Shown here in pieces: positions 35,744 to 45,614 of a stretch of 64,000 nucleotides of DNA; within the stretch, counting starts at the first letter, position 1, and every line of letters begins with the position of its first letter. A model generated the notes under the pieces. The model was not told the DNA's origin. It made no database searches and saw nothing but the letters and a program-made list of their open reading frames with translations. This DNA is from Stygiobacter sp. RIFOXYC2_FULL_38_25 (GTDB taxonomy: Bacteria > Bacteroidota > Ignavibacteria > Ignavibacteriales > Melioribacteraceae): NCBI GenBank assembly GCA_001803165.1, contig MHAZ01000004.1:141241-205240 (forward strand). The letters run 5' to 3'. Both the position numbers and the translations under genes were made by a program.

Positions 35744-35811
35744 GTCACACTGAGCGAAGTCGAAGTGTGACTTTATAGCAAGTGTCATTTCTCGACTTCG
35801 CTCGAAATGAC
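35744..35811. repeat. Two GCGAAGTCGA-type palindromes between nuoM and nuoN
   Basis: The first unit runs 35744-35771 and is bounded by GTCACACT and AGTGTGAC. The second runs 35784-35811 and is bounded by GTCATTTC and GAAATGAC. Both contain GAGCGAAGTCGA in opposite orientation, so they are two inverted copies of one dispersed element. Confidence 0.75.
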
Positions 35812-35851
35812 TTTGAATTACTTATTAATCTTTAGTGGATAAAATTTTACG

Positions 35852-37360
35852 ATGGCAAATTTATATCAGTCATTAGAACTAATTCGTCCGGAAATTATTC
35901 TTTCAATCGCGTTGCTGGTACTTGTTACGTGCGATCTGATTTTCCATAAAAACAAAAAGTACATCCCCTACATTGCTCTTGGCGGTTTACTGCTTACCGG
36001 AATATTCGTAATTGCCAACTCCGGCGCTTCCGGTTTCGCATTCATCCAATCCGAATTGATGGGAAAGATTGGTCTGCTGGCGATTGATAACTTCGGTACT
36101 TACTTCAAAGCGTTAATCATTATCACTTCTATTTTGATCGTCTTCTTCTCTTTTTCATCCGAAGAGATTCAAAAGATTACTGATAGAATCGGTGAATATT
36201 ACGCCCTTATCTTCGGAATGATTTTAGGAATGTTCTTTATTGTTTCCTCTGTAGATTTGATTTTAATTTATCTCTCGCTCGAACTGATGTCTCTCTCCTC
36301 TTATGTACTGGCAGGGTTCACAAAATTACGCGACCGCAACAGCGAAGCCGCTCTTAAATATTTAATCTTCGGCGCCATATCTTCCGGATTAATGCTGTTT
36401 GGAATTTCACTTGTTTACGGCTTAACCGGAAGCACAAACTTGTACGTAATCAATATGATGCTTCAATCACCGAACGCTAACTTATTTACTCTCGCGTTCG
36501 CTAACATTTTAATCTTTGCCGGTATTGGCTATAAAATTTCTTCAGCCCCATTTCACTTTTGGACACCGGATGTTTACGAAGGCGCACCTATTACAATTAC
36601 AGCTTATCTTTCCGTTGCAAGTAAAGCAGCCGGATTTGCTCTACTAATCCGCTTCATCAAAACTACTTATGTTTCTTTTGTTGACCCGGTTGGCAACTGG
36701 CAGCTTCTTCCGGTATTCGATTGGAAATCTGTTTTAATCGTAATCTCAATTTTAACAATGACACTCGGTAACTTCTCTGCTCTCTGGCAGAATAATCTGA
36801 AAAGAATGTTAGCATTCTCTTCTATCGCTCACGCCGGTTATTTACTGCTTGGTTTGGTTGTTTTTTCTAACGGCGGTATGCTCGCAATCTTAATTTACTT
36901 TGCCATTTATTTGTTGATGAATCTTGGCGCATTCTTAATCGTAATGCTTATTGCTAACAAAACCGGCTCGGAAGATATTGATGATTACAACGGCTTAGGA
37001 CACAGTTCTCCATACATCGGTATTGCAATGGTTATCTTCTTAATTTCATTAACCGGCTTACCTCCAACTGCTGGTTTCATTGGTAAGCTTTATTTGTTTA
37101 TCGCTTTGGTGGATGCCAAAATGATTACTGTCGCAATTATTGCTTTATTAAACTCGGTAGTTTCTCTTTACTATTATGTAAGAGTTGTAAAACACATGTA
37201 TTTAGTTAAACCGGAAAAAGAAGCTCCGGCAGTTATACCAAACTTATCAGACAAAATTTTGCTAACGGTTCTGGTTGCTCCGGTTCTTCTGCTAGGCGTT
37301 TACTTCCAGCCTTTGGTTGATTGGGCAAAGAGCAGTTTAGAGGTTTTAGGATTGATGTAA
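35852..37360 (+). CDS. nuoN: NADH-quinone oxidoreductase subunit N
   Basis: This 502-residue third antiporter-like subunit has LIYLSLELMSLSSYVLAGFTKLRDRNSEAALKYLIFGAISSGLMLFGISLVYGLTG, APFHFWTPDVYEGAPITITAYLSVASKAAGFALL and MLAFSSIAHAGYLLLG. It is the last gene of the operon and is followed by two strong terminators. Confidence 0.96.
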   Translation: MANLYQSLELIRPEIILSIALLVLVTCDLIFHKNKKYIPYIALGGLLLTGIFVIANSGASGFAFIQSELMGKIGLLAIDNFGTYFKALIIITSILIVFFSFSSEEIQKITDRIGEYYALIFGMILGMFFIVSSVDLILIYLSLELMSLSSYVLAGFTKLRDRNSEAALKYLIFGAISSGLMLFGISLVYGLTGSTNLYVINMMLQSPNANLFTLAFANILIFAGIGYKISSAPFHFWTPDVYEGAPITITAYLSVASKAAGFALLIRFIKTTYVSFVDPVGNWQLLPVFDWKSVLIVISILTMTLGNFSALWQNNLKRMLAFSSIAHAGYLLLGLVVFSNGGMLAILIYFAIYLLMNLGAFLIVMLIANKTGSEDIDDYNGLGHSSPYIGIAMVIFLISLTGLPPTAGFIGKLYLFIALVDAKMITVAIIALLNSVVSLYYYVRVVKHMYLVKPEKEAPAVIPNLSDKILLTVLVAPVLLLGVYFQPLVDWAKSSLEVLGLM

Positions 37361-37367
37361 CTTTTGT

Positions 37368-37394
37368 AGGGAATGGTTATCAACCATTCCTTTT
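37368..37394 (+). terminator. Intrinsic terminator 1 of the nuo operon
   Basis: GGGAATGGTT (37369-37378) pairs with AACCATTCC (37382-37390) across a three-base loop, followed by TTTT. It starts 9 nt after the nuoN stop. Confidence 0.85.
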
Positions 37395-37407
37395 ATGGTT
37401 TGCTAAT

Positions 37408-37432
37408 AAAACCCCGCTAAGCGGGGTTTTTT
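37408..37432 (+). terminator. Intrinsic terminator 2 of the nuo operon
   Basis: AAAACCCCGC and GCGGGGTTTT form a perfect stem around TAA with a run of six T. It backs up the terminator 18 nt upstream; with flanking A and T runs it could also act on the opposite strand. Confidence 0.85.
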
Positions 37433-37490
37433 GTTTTAAAACTTCTACTAGAAAAAGTAAAGAAGTGCTGCGTGTGTCTCTTTACACGCT

Positions 37491-37514
37491 GAGACGGATT
37501 CGATCCGTCTCTAC
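37491..37514. repeat. GTAGAGACG-type palindrome (intergenic copy)
   Basis: GAGACGGAT and ATCCGTCTC form a perfect inverted repeat followed by TAC. The GAGACG...CGTCTCTAC ends match the two copies inside the propeller gene at 14.4-14.6 kb. Confidence 0.75.
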
Positions 37515-37567
37515 TAGATTTTATTCAATCGGGAGAACTTTCTCGCTAACTTAAATAATTTTACAAT

Positions 37568-37792
37568 TCACATTTGGTTTTTATTTAGTTCTTCTAAGAC
37601 CCGCTCTGCCATTTCTATAAAAAAAGTTCTATCTACTTCATCTTTGCTTTTACTTTTTACTGGGAGGGTTTCCCAACTGTAAATATATTCTGGGGAAGTT
37701 TCACCATTTAATTCATAAAATGGTCTGTAACAATGTCCATGAACTTCCGAAAGTATTTTCGCAAGCTTCTCTATTTCAGATTTGTTAGTCAC
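37568..37792 (-). CDS. Small hypothetical protein
   Basis: A 74-residue frame starts at GTG (37792) with GGAAG upstream at usable spacing. It has a charged helical composition (KSEIEKLAKILSEVHGHCYRPFYELNG, then EVDRTFFIEMAERVLEELNK). I do not recognise the family; the length and helical ends recall small RyR-like or regulatory modules, but no firm match can be made. It stands alone between the nuo terminators and a repeat-rich gap. Confidence 0.5.
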   Translation of the reverse strand: MTNKSEIEKLAKILSEVHGHCYRPFYELNGETSPEYIYSWETLPVKSKSKDEVDRTFFIEMAERVLEELNKNQM

Positions 37793-37868
37793 AAGTCTTC
37801 CATCCTTTTCAAATATTTTAGATATGATCGTTACTAAATCAAAGTTTTTTTTCTTAGTCTCATTACTA

Positions 37869-37889
37869 ACTACTCAATACTAAATACTA
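37869..37889. repeat. ACTACTCAAnACTAAATACTA dispersed motif
   Basis: Twenty of 21 bases are identical to 28122-28142, the right border of the inserted four-helix-bundle gene. Shorter copies (CTAAATACTA) lie at 42230-42260 beside atpC. No gene occupies 37793-37967 here. Confidence 0.7.
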
Positions 37890-37967
37890 TCTTCCCAAAA
37901 ATTCTTCCGGTTTCAACCCGCTCTTTGTTGCTCTAATTGTTTTAGTATTCTAGTGGACAAAAAAAAT

Positions 37968-38080
37968 GAGGCTGTCTCTAAACAATCTTATTTGGTAGGT
38001 GCAACTATTAAATTGCGCTAAATTCATTTTCGCAAGCTGAAGCTTGCGCCTACCGCATATGTCAATTTAAAGACAGCCCC
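37968..38080. repeat. 113-bp inverted-repeat element downstream of the pyrophosphatase gene
   Basis: GAGGCTGTCTCTAAA at the left and TTTAAAGACAGCCCC at the right are inverted ends (13 of 15 match). Inside are a nested pair GTAGG and CCTAC and a perfect hairpin CGCAAGCT-GA-AGCTTGCG at 38031-38048. It is MITE-like, and on the minus strand it may also act as a transcription end for the pyrophosphatase gene. Confidence 0.7.
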
Positions 38081-38106
38081 ATTAATTATTAATCGTATCT
38101 ATTTAC

Positions 38107-40632
38107 TTATTCGGCTACTTCAAAATCACCGGTTTCACGTTTGGATTGCCATACAGCCCAAGCAATTGCGGCAACGCAAATTACTGAAGCAATAATACCA
38201 ACAACCATTGAACCGGATTTTGGAGCTACGAGACCAAAGTTCAAAATCATTCCTAAGGTTAATAAGCTAACCATATTCATAACTTTGATTAAAGGATTGA
38301 TTGCCGGACCAGCTGTATCTTTCAAAGGATCGCCAACAGTATCGCCGGTAACTGCAGCTTTATGAGCTTCTGAGCCTTTACCGCCATAGATACCATCTTC
38401 AATCATCTTCTTTGCATTATCCCAAGCACCGCCGGCATTTGCCATAAATACTGCAAGCAATTGTCCGACTAAGATCATTCCGGCTAAGAACCCACCAAGT
38501 GCGTAAGGTCCTAACAAGAATCCAACTAGCATTGGAGTCATGATTGCCAAAAGTCCGGGACCAACTAATTCTTTTTGAGCTGTCTTAGTACAAATATCAA
38601 CTACCCGACCGTAATCCGGTTTCTTTGTACCAGCCCAAATTTCTTTATCGCGGAACTGAACGCGGCATTCTTGAACAATATAATAAGCTGCGCGTCCTAC
38701 CGCTCTAATTAACATAGAGCTAAATAAGAATGGAACAGCGCCGCCGATTAAGAATCCAATAAATACAACCGGATTAGCAACTGTAAGTTTGCCGGCTTCT
38801 TCTAAATATTGAGATACAGTTAAAAGATTAATTTTATCTTCGCTGCCAACCGCAATAATTGCTATAAAGCTAGAGAACAATGAAACAGCCGCAATAACTG
38901 CTGAACCGATTGCGATTCCTTTTGTTTCAGCTTTTGTTGTGTTACCAACCGCATCTAAGTCAGCTAAGATTTGACGAGCGCGTTTGTATGAACCTGGAGC
39001 TTCTTTTTCCATTTCATCTTTATCGTAACCCATTTCGCCAATACCATTAGCGTTATCAGCTACTGGTCCAAATACGTCCATTGAAATAGTATTTCCGGTT
39101 AAGGTCAACATACCGATGCCAGTCATAGCAACACCGTAAGCGATGAACAATGGTGGAGTTCCGGCATAAGTAAGAACTGATAAAAAGATTGCAACAGCGA
39201 TAACTAAAATCATTGCAACTGTGCTTTCGTAACCAACAGCAAAACCTTGAATGATGTTTGTTGCGTGACCGGTTGTACAAGCTTTTGTTAAGCTTTTTAC
39301 CGGAGCGTGACTTGTATGAGTATAGTAGCTTGTAACTTTGTTCAAGCCGACAGCCAGGAACACACCAATTAAGCAAGTAATAGCCGGACGAAGATCTAAT
39401 CCCTCAACACCAAAGTTAGCAAACCATGGTAAGTTCATAGGATCAACAGCCCAGTAACCAAGATTTTTTAGTTCAGCTAATTTTTCAACACCAAAATATT
39501 CCGGTGTAAAGTGTAAGTAGCCAAATCCGAGTACGAAGAATCCTATAACGGAAATAACTGAACCAATCCAGAAACCTCTGTGAACACTCTTAAGAGCTGT
39601 ATCAGATGTATCTTTATCGCCAGCTTTTACAGTGTATGTAGAAATGATTGAACCAAGTACGCCGATACCGCGAACTAACAATGGGAAGATTACTCCCTTG
39701 TGTCCGAATGTTGACATACCAAGAATCATAGCGGCTACGATTGTTACTTCATAGCTTTCGAAAATATCTGCAGCCATACCGGCGCAATCGCCAACGTTAT
39801 CGCCAACGTTATCAGCGATTGTTGCAGCGTTGCGTGGATCATCTTCCGGAATATCTTTTTCAATTTTACCAACTAAGTCTGCACCTACGTCGGCAGCTTT
39901 AGTATAAATACCACCGCCAACTCTCATGAATAAAGCTAATAATGTACCGCCAAAACCAAATCCTAATAGAGCTTCGTAAGCTAAATCACCAAACAATAAG
40001 AATATCAAAGTACCACCAAGAAGACCAAGACCATCGGTTAACATACCGGTAATAGTTCCGGTTCTGTAACCAAGCTGCATTGCTTCTCCGTAGCTTCTTT
40101 TTGCTGCTGTAGCAACTTTCAAGTTACCAATTGTTGCCAAGCGCATTCCAACAAAACCTACTAACCAGCTAAATATAGAGCCAATTAAGAAAGCTCCGGA
40201 GCGTCCCCATCTAAATGCGGATTCTGAGCCTGTATAGGTTAAGAAAAGTAGTACTGTGATAATGATAATGAGTGGACCAATTTTTTTGAACTGAGCGGCG
40301 AGATAAGCATTTGCGCCTTCACGTACAGCCGCTGCAATTTCTTGCATTTTCTTTGTACCGCTATCTGCCGCGGTAACTTGTTTTACAAGTAATAGTGCAT
40401 ATAACAATCCGGCTACTGCAATACCAAGGACTGTTAAGAGAGCTCCAATTTCAAGAGGAGTGTACTTTGGATCTGAGAATAAGGAGAAAGGAACGAACGA
40501 ATGCCCGCCTTCTACAGCTTCGCCGCCTTGAGAAGGAAGCCACAAAAAGCCGGCAGCAAATAGAAACATCATTAAGACAAGATTCCCCATCCTTACCGCT
40601 TTGGAGCGGAAGATTTGTTTCAGTTTTTTCAT
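38107..40632 (-). CDS. hppA: Membrane-bound pyrophosphatase, likely K+-independent H+-pumping type
   Basis: This 841-residue membrane protein (about sixteen transmembrane segments) couples pyrophosphate hydrolysis to ion pumping. The active site is seen as DVGADLVGKIEKDIPEDDPRNAATIADNVGDNVGDCAGMAADIFESYE and in the C-terminal GDTVGDPLKDTAGPAINPLIKVMN. In GNTTKAETKG, K567 occupies the position that is Ala in K+-dependent enzymes and Lys in K+-independent ones, so the enzyme should be the K+-independent, proton-pumping type. The N-terminus has an extra 60 or so residues with an added hydrophobic segment. It is transcribed alone. Confidence 0.95.
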   Translation of the reverse strand: MKKLKQIFRSKAVRMGNLVLMMFLFAAGFLWLPSQGGEAVEGGHSFVPFSLFSDPKYTPLEIGALLTVLGIAVAGLLYALLLVKQVTAADSGTKKMQEIAAAVREGANAYLAAQFKKIGPLIIIITVLLFLTYTGSESAFRWGRSGAFLIGSIFSWLVGFVGMRLATIGNLKVATAAKRSYGEAMQLGYRTGTITGMLTDGLGLLGGTLIFLLFGDLAYEALLGFGFGGTLLALFMRVGGGIYTKAADVGADLVGKIEKDIPEDDPRNAATIADNVGDNVGDCAGMAADIFESYEVTIVAAMILGMSTFGHKGVIFPLLVRGIGVLGSIISTYTVKAGDKDTSDTALKSVHRGFWIGSVISVIGFFVLGFGYLHFTPEYFGVEKLAELKNLGYWAVDPMNLPWFANFGVEGLDLRPAITCLIGVFLAVGLNKVTSYYTHTSHAPVKSLTKACTTGHATNIIQGFAVGYESTVAMILVIAVAIFLSVLTYAGTPPLFIAYGVAMTGIGMLTLTGNTISMDVFGPVADNANGIGEMGYDKDEMEKEAPGSYKRARQILADLDAVGNTTKAETKGIAIGSAVIAAVSLFSSFIAIIAVGSEDKINLLTVSQYLEEAGKLTVANPVVFIGFLIGGAVPFLFSSMLIRAVGRAAYYIVQECRVQFRDKEIWAGTKKPDYGRVVDICTKTAQKELVGPGLLAIMTPMLVGFLLGPYALGGFLAGMILVGQLLAVFMANAGGAWDNAKKMIEDGIYGGKGSEAHKAAVTGDTVGDPLKDTAGPAINPLIKVMNMVSLLTLGMILNFGLVAPKSGSMVVGIIASVICVAAIAWAVWQSKRETGDFEVAE

Positions 40633-41064
40633 AGTTAACCCATTTATTTGATGAATTATGTTATTGGATTAAACAGATTTTTGATTCAGCGACCAACTAA
40701 AAACAGTAAAACCATTTACTAATCGGAGTAAAAAGCGCTAAACCGTAGTTGAAACTTTTGATGATTTTCCAATTGAAATGACCTAATAATGGTCACAAAT
40801 GAGAATGAATCATATTTCGGATACAAATGTATAATTTCTGGTACCTAAATTCAAAAGTACAACAAAATTCAACACTTCTTTGCTGTTTCAATTTCAATCT
40901 AACACCTACAAACGGTTTTAGCAATAAGATTTTTCCGTTAAAAAAATTTTCTTTTGAACTAAACATCGAGTAAATCCAACAAAAATCGAAAGAATTATTT
41001 CTAAAAATGAATTTTTTTTTAAGAACTTGTGTTGTGAATTGTGTAACAGAAATAAAGGATTTCA
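40633..41064. other. AT-rich divergent intergenic region
   Basis: This 432-bp gap separates the divergent pyrophosphatase and iscA-type genes and must contain both promoters. I see only an AAAGGA ribosome site at 41054-41059 for the iscA-type gene and long T and A runs. No gene or clear repeat is recognised. Confidence 0.6.
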
Positions 41065-41418
41065 ATGAGCAATCAAGTTGGTATTCAGTCAGAAATTGAT
41101 ATCACTGAAAAAGCTATTAAGCAAGTAAAGAGAATCAAAGAAGAGAATAACATTCCTGAAGCGCATGGTTTGCGAGTTGGTGTAAAAGGTGGCGGATGTT
41201 CCGGCTTAACGTACCAAATGGGCTTTGACGGAGAAGTTAAAGACAGTGATACTGTAATGGAAAAAGATGGACTCAAAATTATTGTTGATGGAAAGAGCTT
41301 ATTCTATTTAGCTGGAACAGTTCTGGATTTTAGCGATGGACTAAATGGTAAAGGATTTGTTTTCAACAATCCTAATGCTACAAAAACATGCGGCTGCGGC
41401 GAGTCATTCGGGGTATAA
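41065..41418 (+). CDS. IscA/HesB/ErpA-type iron-sulfur assembly protein
   Basis: This 117-residue A-type carrier receives and delivers Fe-S clusters. The three cluster cysteines are in GGGCSGLTYQMGF and, near the end, KTCGCGESF. The fold core GLRVGVKGGGCSGL and FVFNNPNATKTCGCG is intact. The stop is immediately followed by the SOD start codon, so the two are co-transcribed, linking cluster assembly to oxidative-stress defence. ErpA and IscA cannot be separated by sequence alone here. Confidence 0.93.
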   Translation: MSNQVGIQSEIDITEKAIKQVKRIKEENNIPEAHGLRVGVKGGGCSGLTYQMGFDGEVKDSDTVMEKDGLKIIVDGKSLFYLAGTVLDFSDGLNGKGFVFNNPNATKTCGCGESFGV

Positions 41419-42147
41419 ATGAAAAGAAGAAACTTTTTAACATCACTTGGTATTTTAGCTGCTGCCGGAAGTGCTACAAAAATTGAAGCGATAACAAAAC
41501 AAATAAATAATAAAATAAACGGGAGTAACTTAGTAATGAGCAAATTTGAATTAGCACCTTTGCCCTATGCGCATAATGCTTTAGAGCCTTATGTCGACGC
41601 GCAAACAATGGAAATTCATCATGGTAAACATCACGCAGCTTATGTTGCAAACTTGAACAAAGCTGTAGAAGGCAACGCTGAACTTGAAGGAAAATCTTTA
41701 GAAGAATTATTCAAGAATATTTCCAAACTGCCGGTTGCTGTAAGAAACAATGGCGGCGGGCATTATAACCACACAATGTTCTGGAATGTAATGGGACCAA
41801 ACAAAGGCGGCAAGCCATCCGGCGCTTTAGCTGAAGCGATTAACGCAGCGTTCGGTTCATTCGAAAAATTTCAAGAAACTTTTAATGCCACAGCAACAAC
41901 ACGTTTTGGATCAGGCTGGGCTTGGTTAAGCGTTAGCGGCGGTAAATTGGTTGTTTCCTCAACTCCAAATCAAGATAATCCTTTGATGGACCTTGCAGAA
42001 GTAAAAGGTTTTCCAATTCTCGGTTTAGATGTTTGGGAACATGCTTACTATCTTAAATATCAGAACCGCAGACCGGAATACATTACTAATTGGTGGAATG
42101 TAGTTGATTGGGATGCTGTAGCAAAGAGATTTGCTGAAGCGAAGTAA
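41419..42147 (+). CDS. Fe/Mn superoxide dismutase with Tat-like N-terminal extension
   Basis: The 242-residue protein has a complete Fe/Mn-SOD domain from about residue 40: [54 protein letters not shown], which carry the metal ligands. The first 38 residues begin [17 protein letters not shown], a twin-arginine-like signal, so the enzyme may be exported. An internal ATG at 41536 ([12 protein letters not shown]), preceded by GGGAG, coincides exactly with the normal SOD start and could give a cytosolic form. Metal preference is unclear. Co-transcribed with the upstream iscA-type gene. Confidence 0.93.
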   Translation: MKRRNFLTSLGILAAAGSATKIEAITKQINNKINGSNLVMSKFELAPLPYAHNALEPYVDAQTMEIHHGKHHAAYVANLNKAVEGNAELEGKSLEELFKNISKLPVAVRNNGGGHYNHTMFWNVMGPNKGGKPSGALAEAINAAFGSFEKFQETFNATATTRFGSGWAWLSVSGGKLVVSSTPNQDNPLMDLAEVKGFPILGLDVWEHAYYLKYQNRRPEYITNWWNVVDWDAVAKRFAEAK

Positions 42148-42194
42148 CTGTCCATTCTTCCCAAAGGCAACGGCTATAAAGATCGTTTAAAATA

Positions 42195-42224
42195 AAAAAC
42201 CCTGAGCTTGCTCAGGGTTTTTTA
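42195..42224. terminator. Bidirectional terminator between sod and atpC
   Basis: CCCTGAGC-TT-GCTCAGGG is flanked by A6 on the left and T6 on the right, so it can stop both the sod transcript (plus) and the atpDC transcript (minus). Confidence 0.88.
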
Positions 42225-42262
42225 TTTATCTAAATACTAAAGACAAATTACTAAATACTATT

Positions 42263-42670
42263 CTAGAACGATGTTCCAGTAAATTTCAATCTATTAATTG
42301 CTCGCGCTAAAGCTCCTTCAGCTCTAATTGCATCAATATCTTTTCCTCTGTTAGACAATCTATCCTTCGCCCTATCGTACGCTTGCTTAGCACGTTCAAT
42401 GTTAATTTCTTCCTTTGTTTCCAAGCTATCGGCAAGAAGTAAAATCTTATTCTCGTTTACTTCTACTGTACCGCCGCTTGTAGCAAACTCGATTTCTTTG
42501 CCATCTAAATCTTCTATCTTAACCTTTCCAATTTCAAAAGTACTAAGAAGCGGAGCGTGATTGAAAAGTACTTGAAAGCTTCCGGCAGTTCCGGGAATTG
42601 TAATTGATTTTACTTTTCCGCTAAACGCTTGTTTAGATGGAGTAATTATTTCAAGATTTAGTTCTTTCAT
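42263..42670 (-). CDS. atpC: ATP synthase subunit epsilon
   Basis: 135 residues. The N-terminal beta domain (LNLEIITPSKQAFSGKVKSITIPGTAGSFQVLFNHAPLLSTFEIGKV, EFATSGGTVEVNENKILLLADSLE) is followed by the two-helix C-terminal region (ERAKQAYDRAKDRLSN). It links rotation of the central stalk to catalysis. It starts 2 nt after atpD. The two genes form an isolated atpDC unit; the rest of the ATP synthase operon is not in the window. Confidence 0.94.
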   Translation of the reverse strand: MKELNLEIITPSKQAFSGKVKSITIPGTAGSFQVLFNHAPLLSTFEIGKVKIEDLDGKEIEFATSGGTVEVNENKILLLADSLETKEEINIERAKQAYDRAKDRLSNRGKDIDAIRAEGALARAINRLKFTGTSF

Positions 42671-42672
42671 AA

Positions 42673-44130
<1,458 letters not shown>

Positions 44131-44177
44131 TTAGGAAAGATGGAAGTGATTTCCAAAAAAGTTTGAATTATCGGTAA

Positions 44178-44205
44178 ACAAAAAAGCCGCAGAAAACTGC
44201 GGCTT
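44178..44205 (-). terminator. Intrinsic terminator of the kor operon
   Basis: Read on the minus strand, AAGCCGCAG-TTTT-CTGCGGCTT is followed by a T-run (TTTTTTGTTT). It is 23 nt beyond the korC stop. Confidence 0.85.
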
Positions 44206-44227
44206 GAAGTTCATTTAATAGGTTATC

Positions 44228-44782
44228 TTAAGCCGTTACAGTGGCTTTCTCAGCTAGTTCCATTCCTTTTTCAATTGCTTCTTTGTTCAGTGGTATAAGA
44301 TGATGATATCTTTCCGGTAGAACTTTTTCCAATCCCTTGATAGCGCTTTCAAGTTTAATGATAGGTTTCCTCTTTAATAAAGAACCAAGCACAATCATAT
44401 TCATGATTTTGATATTTTTCATTTTAGCTGCTTCGTTGGAAGCTTCAATCGGTAATACTTCGATATCAGTTCTTGTGGGAGGATTAATAATCGTACTAGC
44501 TTCATAAATTAGAAGTCCGCCCGGTTTTACCGCGCTTTCAAATTTATCTAGCGATGGCTGGTTCAAAGCAATCACTGTATCAAATTTCGTGAGTATTGGC
44601 GAACTGATTTTTTCATCGCTTATTATCGCGATGCAGTTTGCAGTGCCGCCTCTCATTTCTGGTCCGTAAGATGGCATCCAGCTGACTTCTTTATCTTCCA
44701 TTACTCCGCTGTAGCAAAGAATTTGTCCCATGGAGAGAACACCTTGTCCGCCGAATCCGGCAATAATAATTTCTTCAGTCAT
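44228..44782 (-). CDS. korC: 2-oxoacid:ferredoxin oxidoreductase subunit gamma
   Basis: 184 residues with the gamma-subunit start EEIIIAGFGGQGVLSMGQILCYSGVMEDKEVSWMPSYGPEMRGGTANCIAIIS, which binds the CoA-handling part of the enzyme. It is the last gene of a four-gene set (delta-alpha-beta-gamma) matching KorDABC/VorDABC enzymes that convert 2-oxoglutarate or branched 2-oxoacids to acyl-CoA with reduction of ferredoxin. Substrate is not decided by sequence; 2-oxoglutarate is the default for a reductive or ferredoxin-linked TCA cycle. Confidence 0.88.
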   Translation of the reverse strand: MTEEIIIAGFGGQGVLSMGQILCYSGVMEDKEVSWMPSYGPEMRGGTANCIAIISDEKISSPILTKFDTVIALNQPSLDKFESAVKPGGLLIYEASTIINPPTRTDIEVLPIEASNEAAKMKNIKIMNMIVLGSLLKRKPIIKLESAIKGLEKVLPERYHHLIPLNKEAIEKGMELAEKATVTA

Positions 44783-44795
44783 TGTAATCTCCTAA

Positions 44796-45614
44796 TCAGT
44801 TAGATGGTTTTTTAATATCGCCAAGTGGATAAAACGGAAGCATATTTTCTTCCAACCATTTATTCGATTGCACCGGAGTCATCTTCCAGTTTGATGGACA
44901 ATTTGTTACTATCTCCACAAAACAAAGTCCCTTGTTTAACTTCTGGTATTCGAAACTCTTTTTGATTGCCGCCTTCGCTTTGCGAACATTTACCGGCGAA
45001 TTAACCGCAGTTCTTGTTACATAATAAGTTCCGGGAAGCTGCGCTACAAGTTCAGTAATCTTCAGCGGATTTCCCATCGTCGCAACGTCTCTACCAAGAG
45101 GAGAAGTTGTTGATTTCATTCCTACCAAAGTTGTTGGCGCCATCTGCCCGCCGGTCATTCCATAAATACCATTGTTAATAAAAATGATTAGGAAATTTTC
45201 TCCACGATTGCATGCATGAATAGTTTCTCCGGTTCCAATCGCGGCTAAATCTCCATCACCTTGATATGAGAAAACATATTTATCCGGCAACACACGTTTG
45301 ATACCGGTAGCAACTGCAGCAGCTCTGCCATGCGCAGCGCCGTTCATATCAATGTTCAAATAATTGTATGCGAGAACAGAACAACCTACCGGCGCAACAC
45401 CAACTGTATCTTTCTGAATATCCAATTCACTAATTACTTCAGCAATAATTCTATGAGCAACTCCATGTCCGCAACCCGGACAGTAATGCATTGTTGCGTC
45501 TGTAAGGGTTTCCGGTCTTTCATAAACTAAATTTTCTTTGGTACAAACACTTTCTTCTGCAATCATTTGCTCAAAGTGTAAGTCATCTTCTACAGTCATA
45601 GTTTTTTCGTTCAT
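44796..45614 (-). CDS. korB: 2-oxoacid:ferredoxin oxidoreductase subunit beta
   Basis: 272 residues. The TPP-binding motif is YVFSYQGDGDLAAIGTGETIHACNRGENFLIIFINNGIYGMTGGQMAPTT, and the N-terminal YCPGCGHGVAHRIIAEVI carries cluster cysteines. C-terminal CPSNWKMTP is typical. The start overlaps the alpha stop by 4 nt. Reaction: 2-oxoacid + CoA + oxidised ferredoxin to acyl-CoA + CO2 + reduced ferredoxin. Confidence 0.9.
   Translation of the reverse strand: MNEKTMTVEDDLHFEQMIAEESVCTKENLVYERPETLTDATMHYCPGCGHGVAHRIIAEVISELDIQKDTVGVAPVGCSVLAYNYLNIDMNGAAHGRAAAVATGIKRVLPDKYVFSYQGDGDLAAIGTGETIHACNRGENFLIIFINNGIYGMTGGQMAPTTLVGMKSTTSPLGRDVATMGNPLKITELVAQLPGTYYVTRTAVNSPVNVRKAKAAIKKSFEYQKLNKGLCFVEIVTNCPSNWKMTPVQSNKWLEENMLPFYPLGDIKKPSN

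Noticed and set aside
37568..37792. Small gene as the antitoxin or toxin of an addiction module
   Set aside because: It has no partner gene and no recognised toxin or antitoxin fold, so only a hypothetical call is made.
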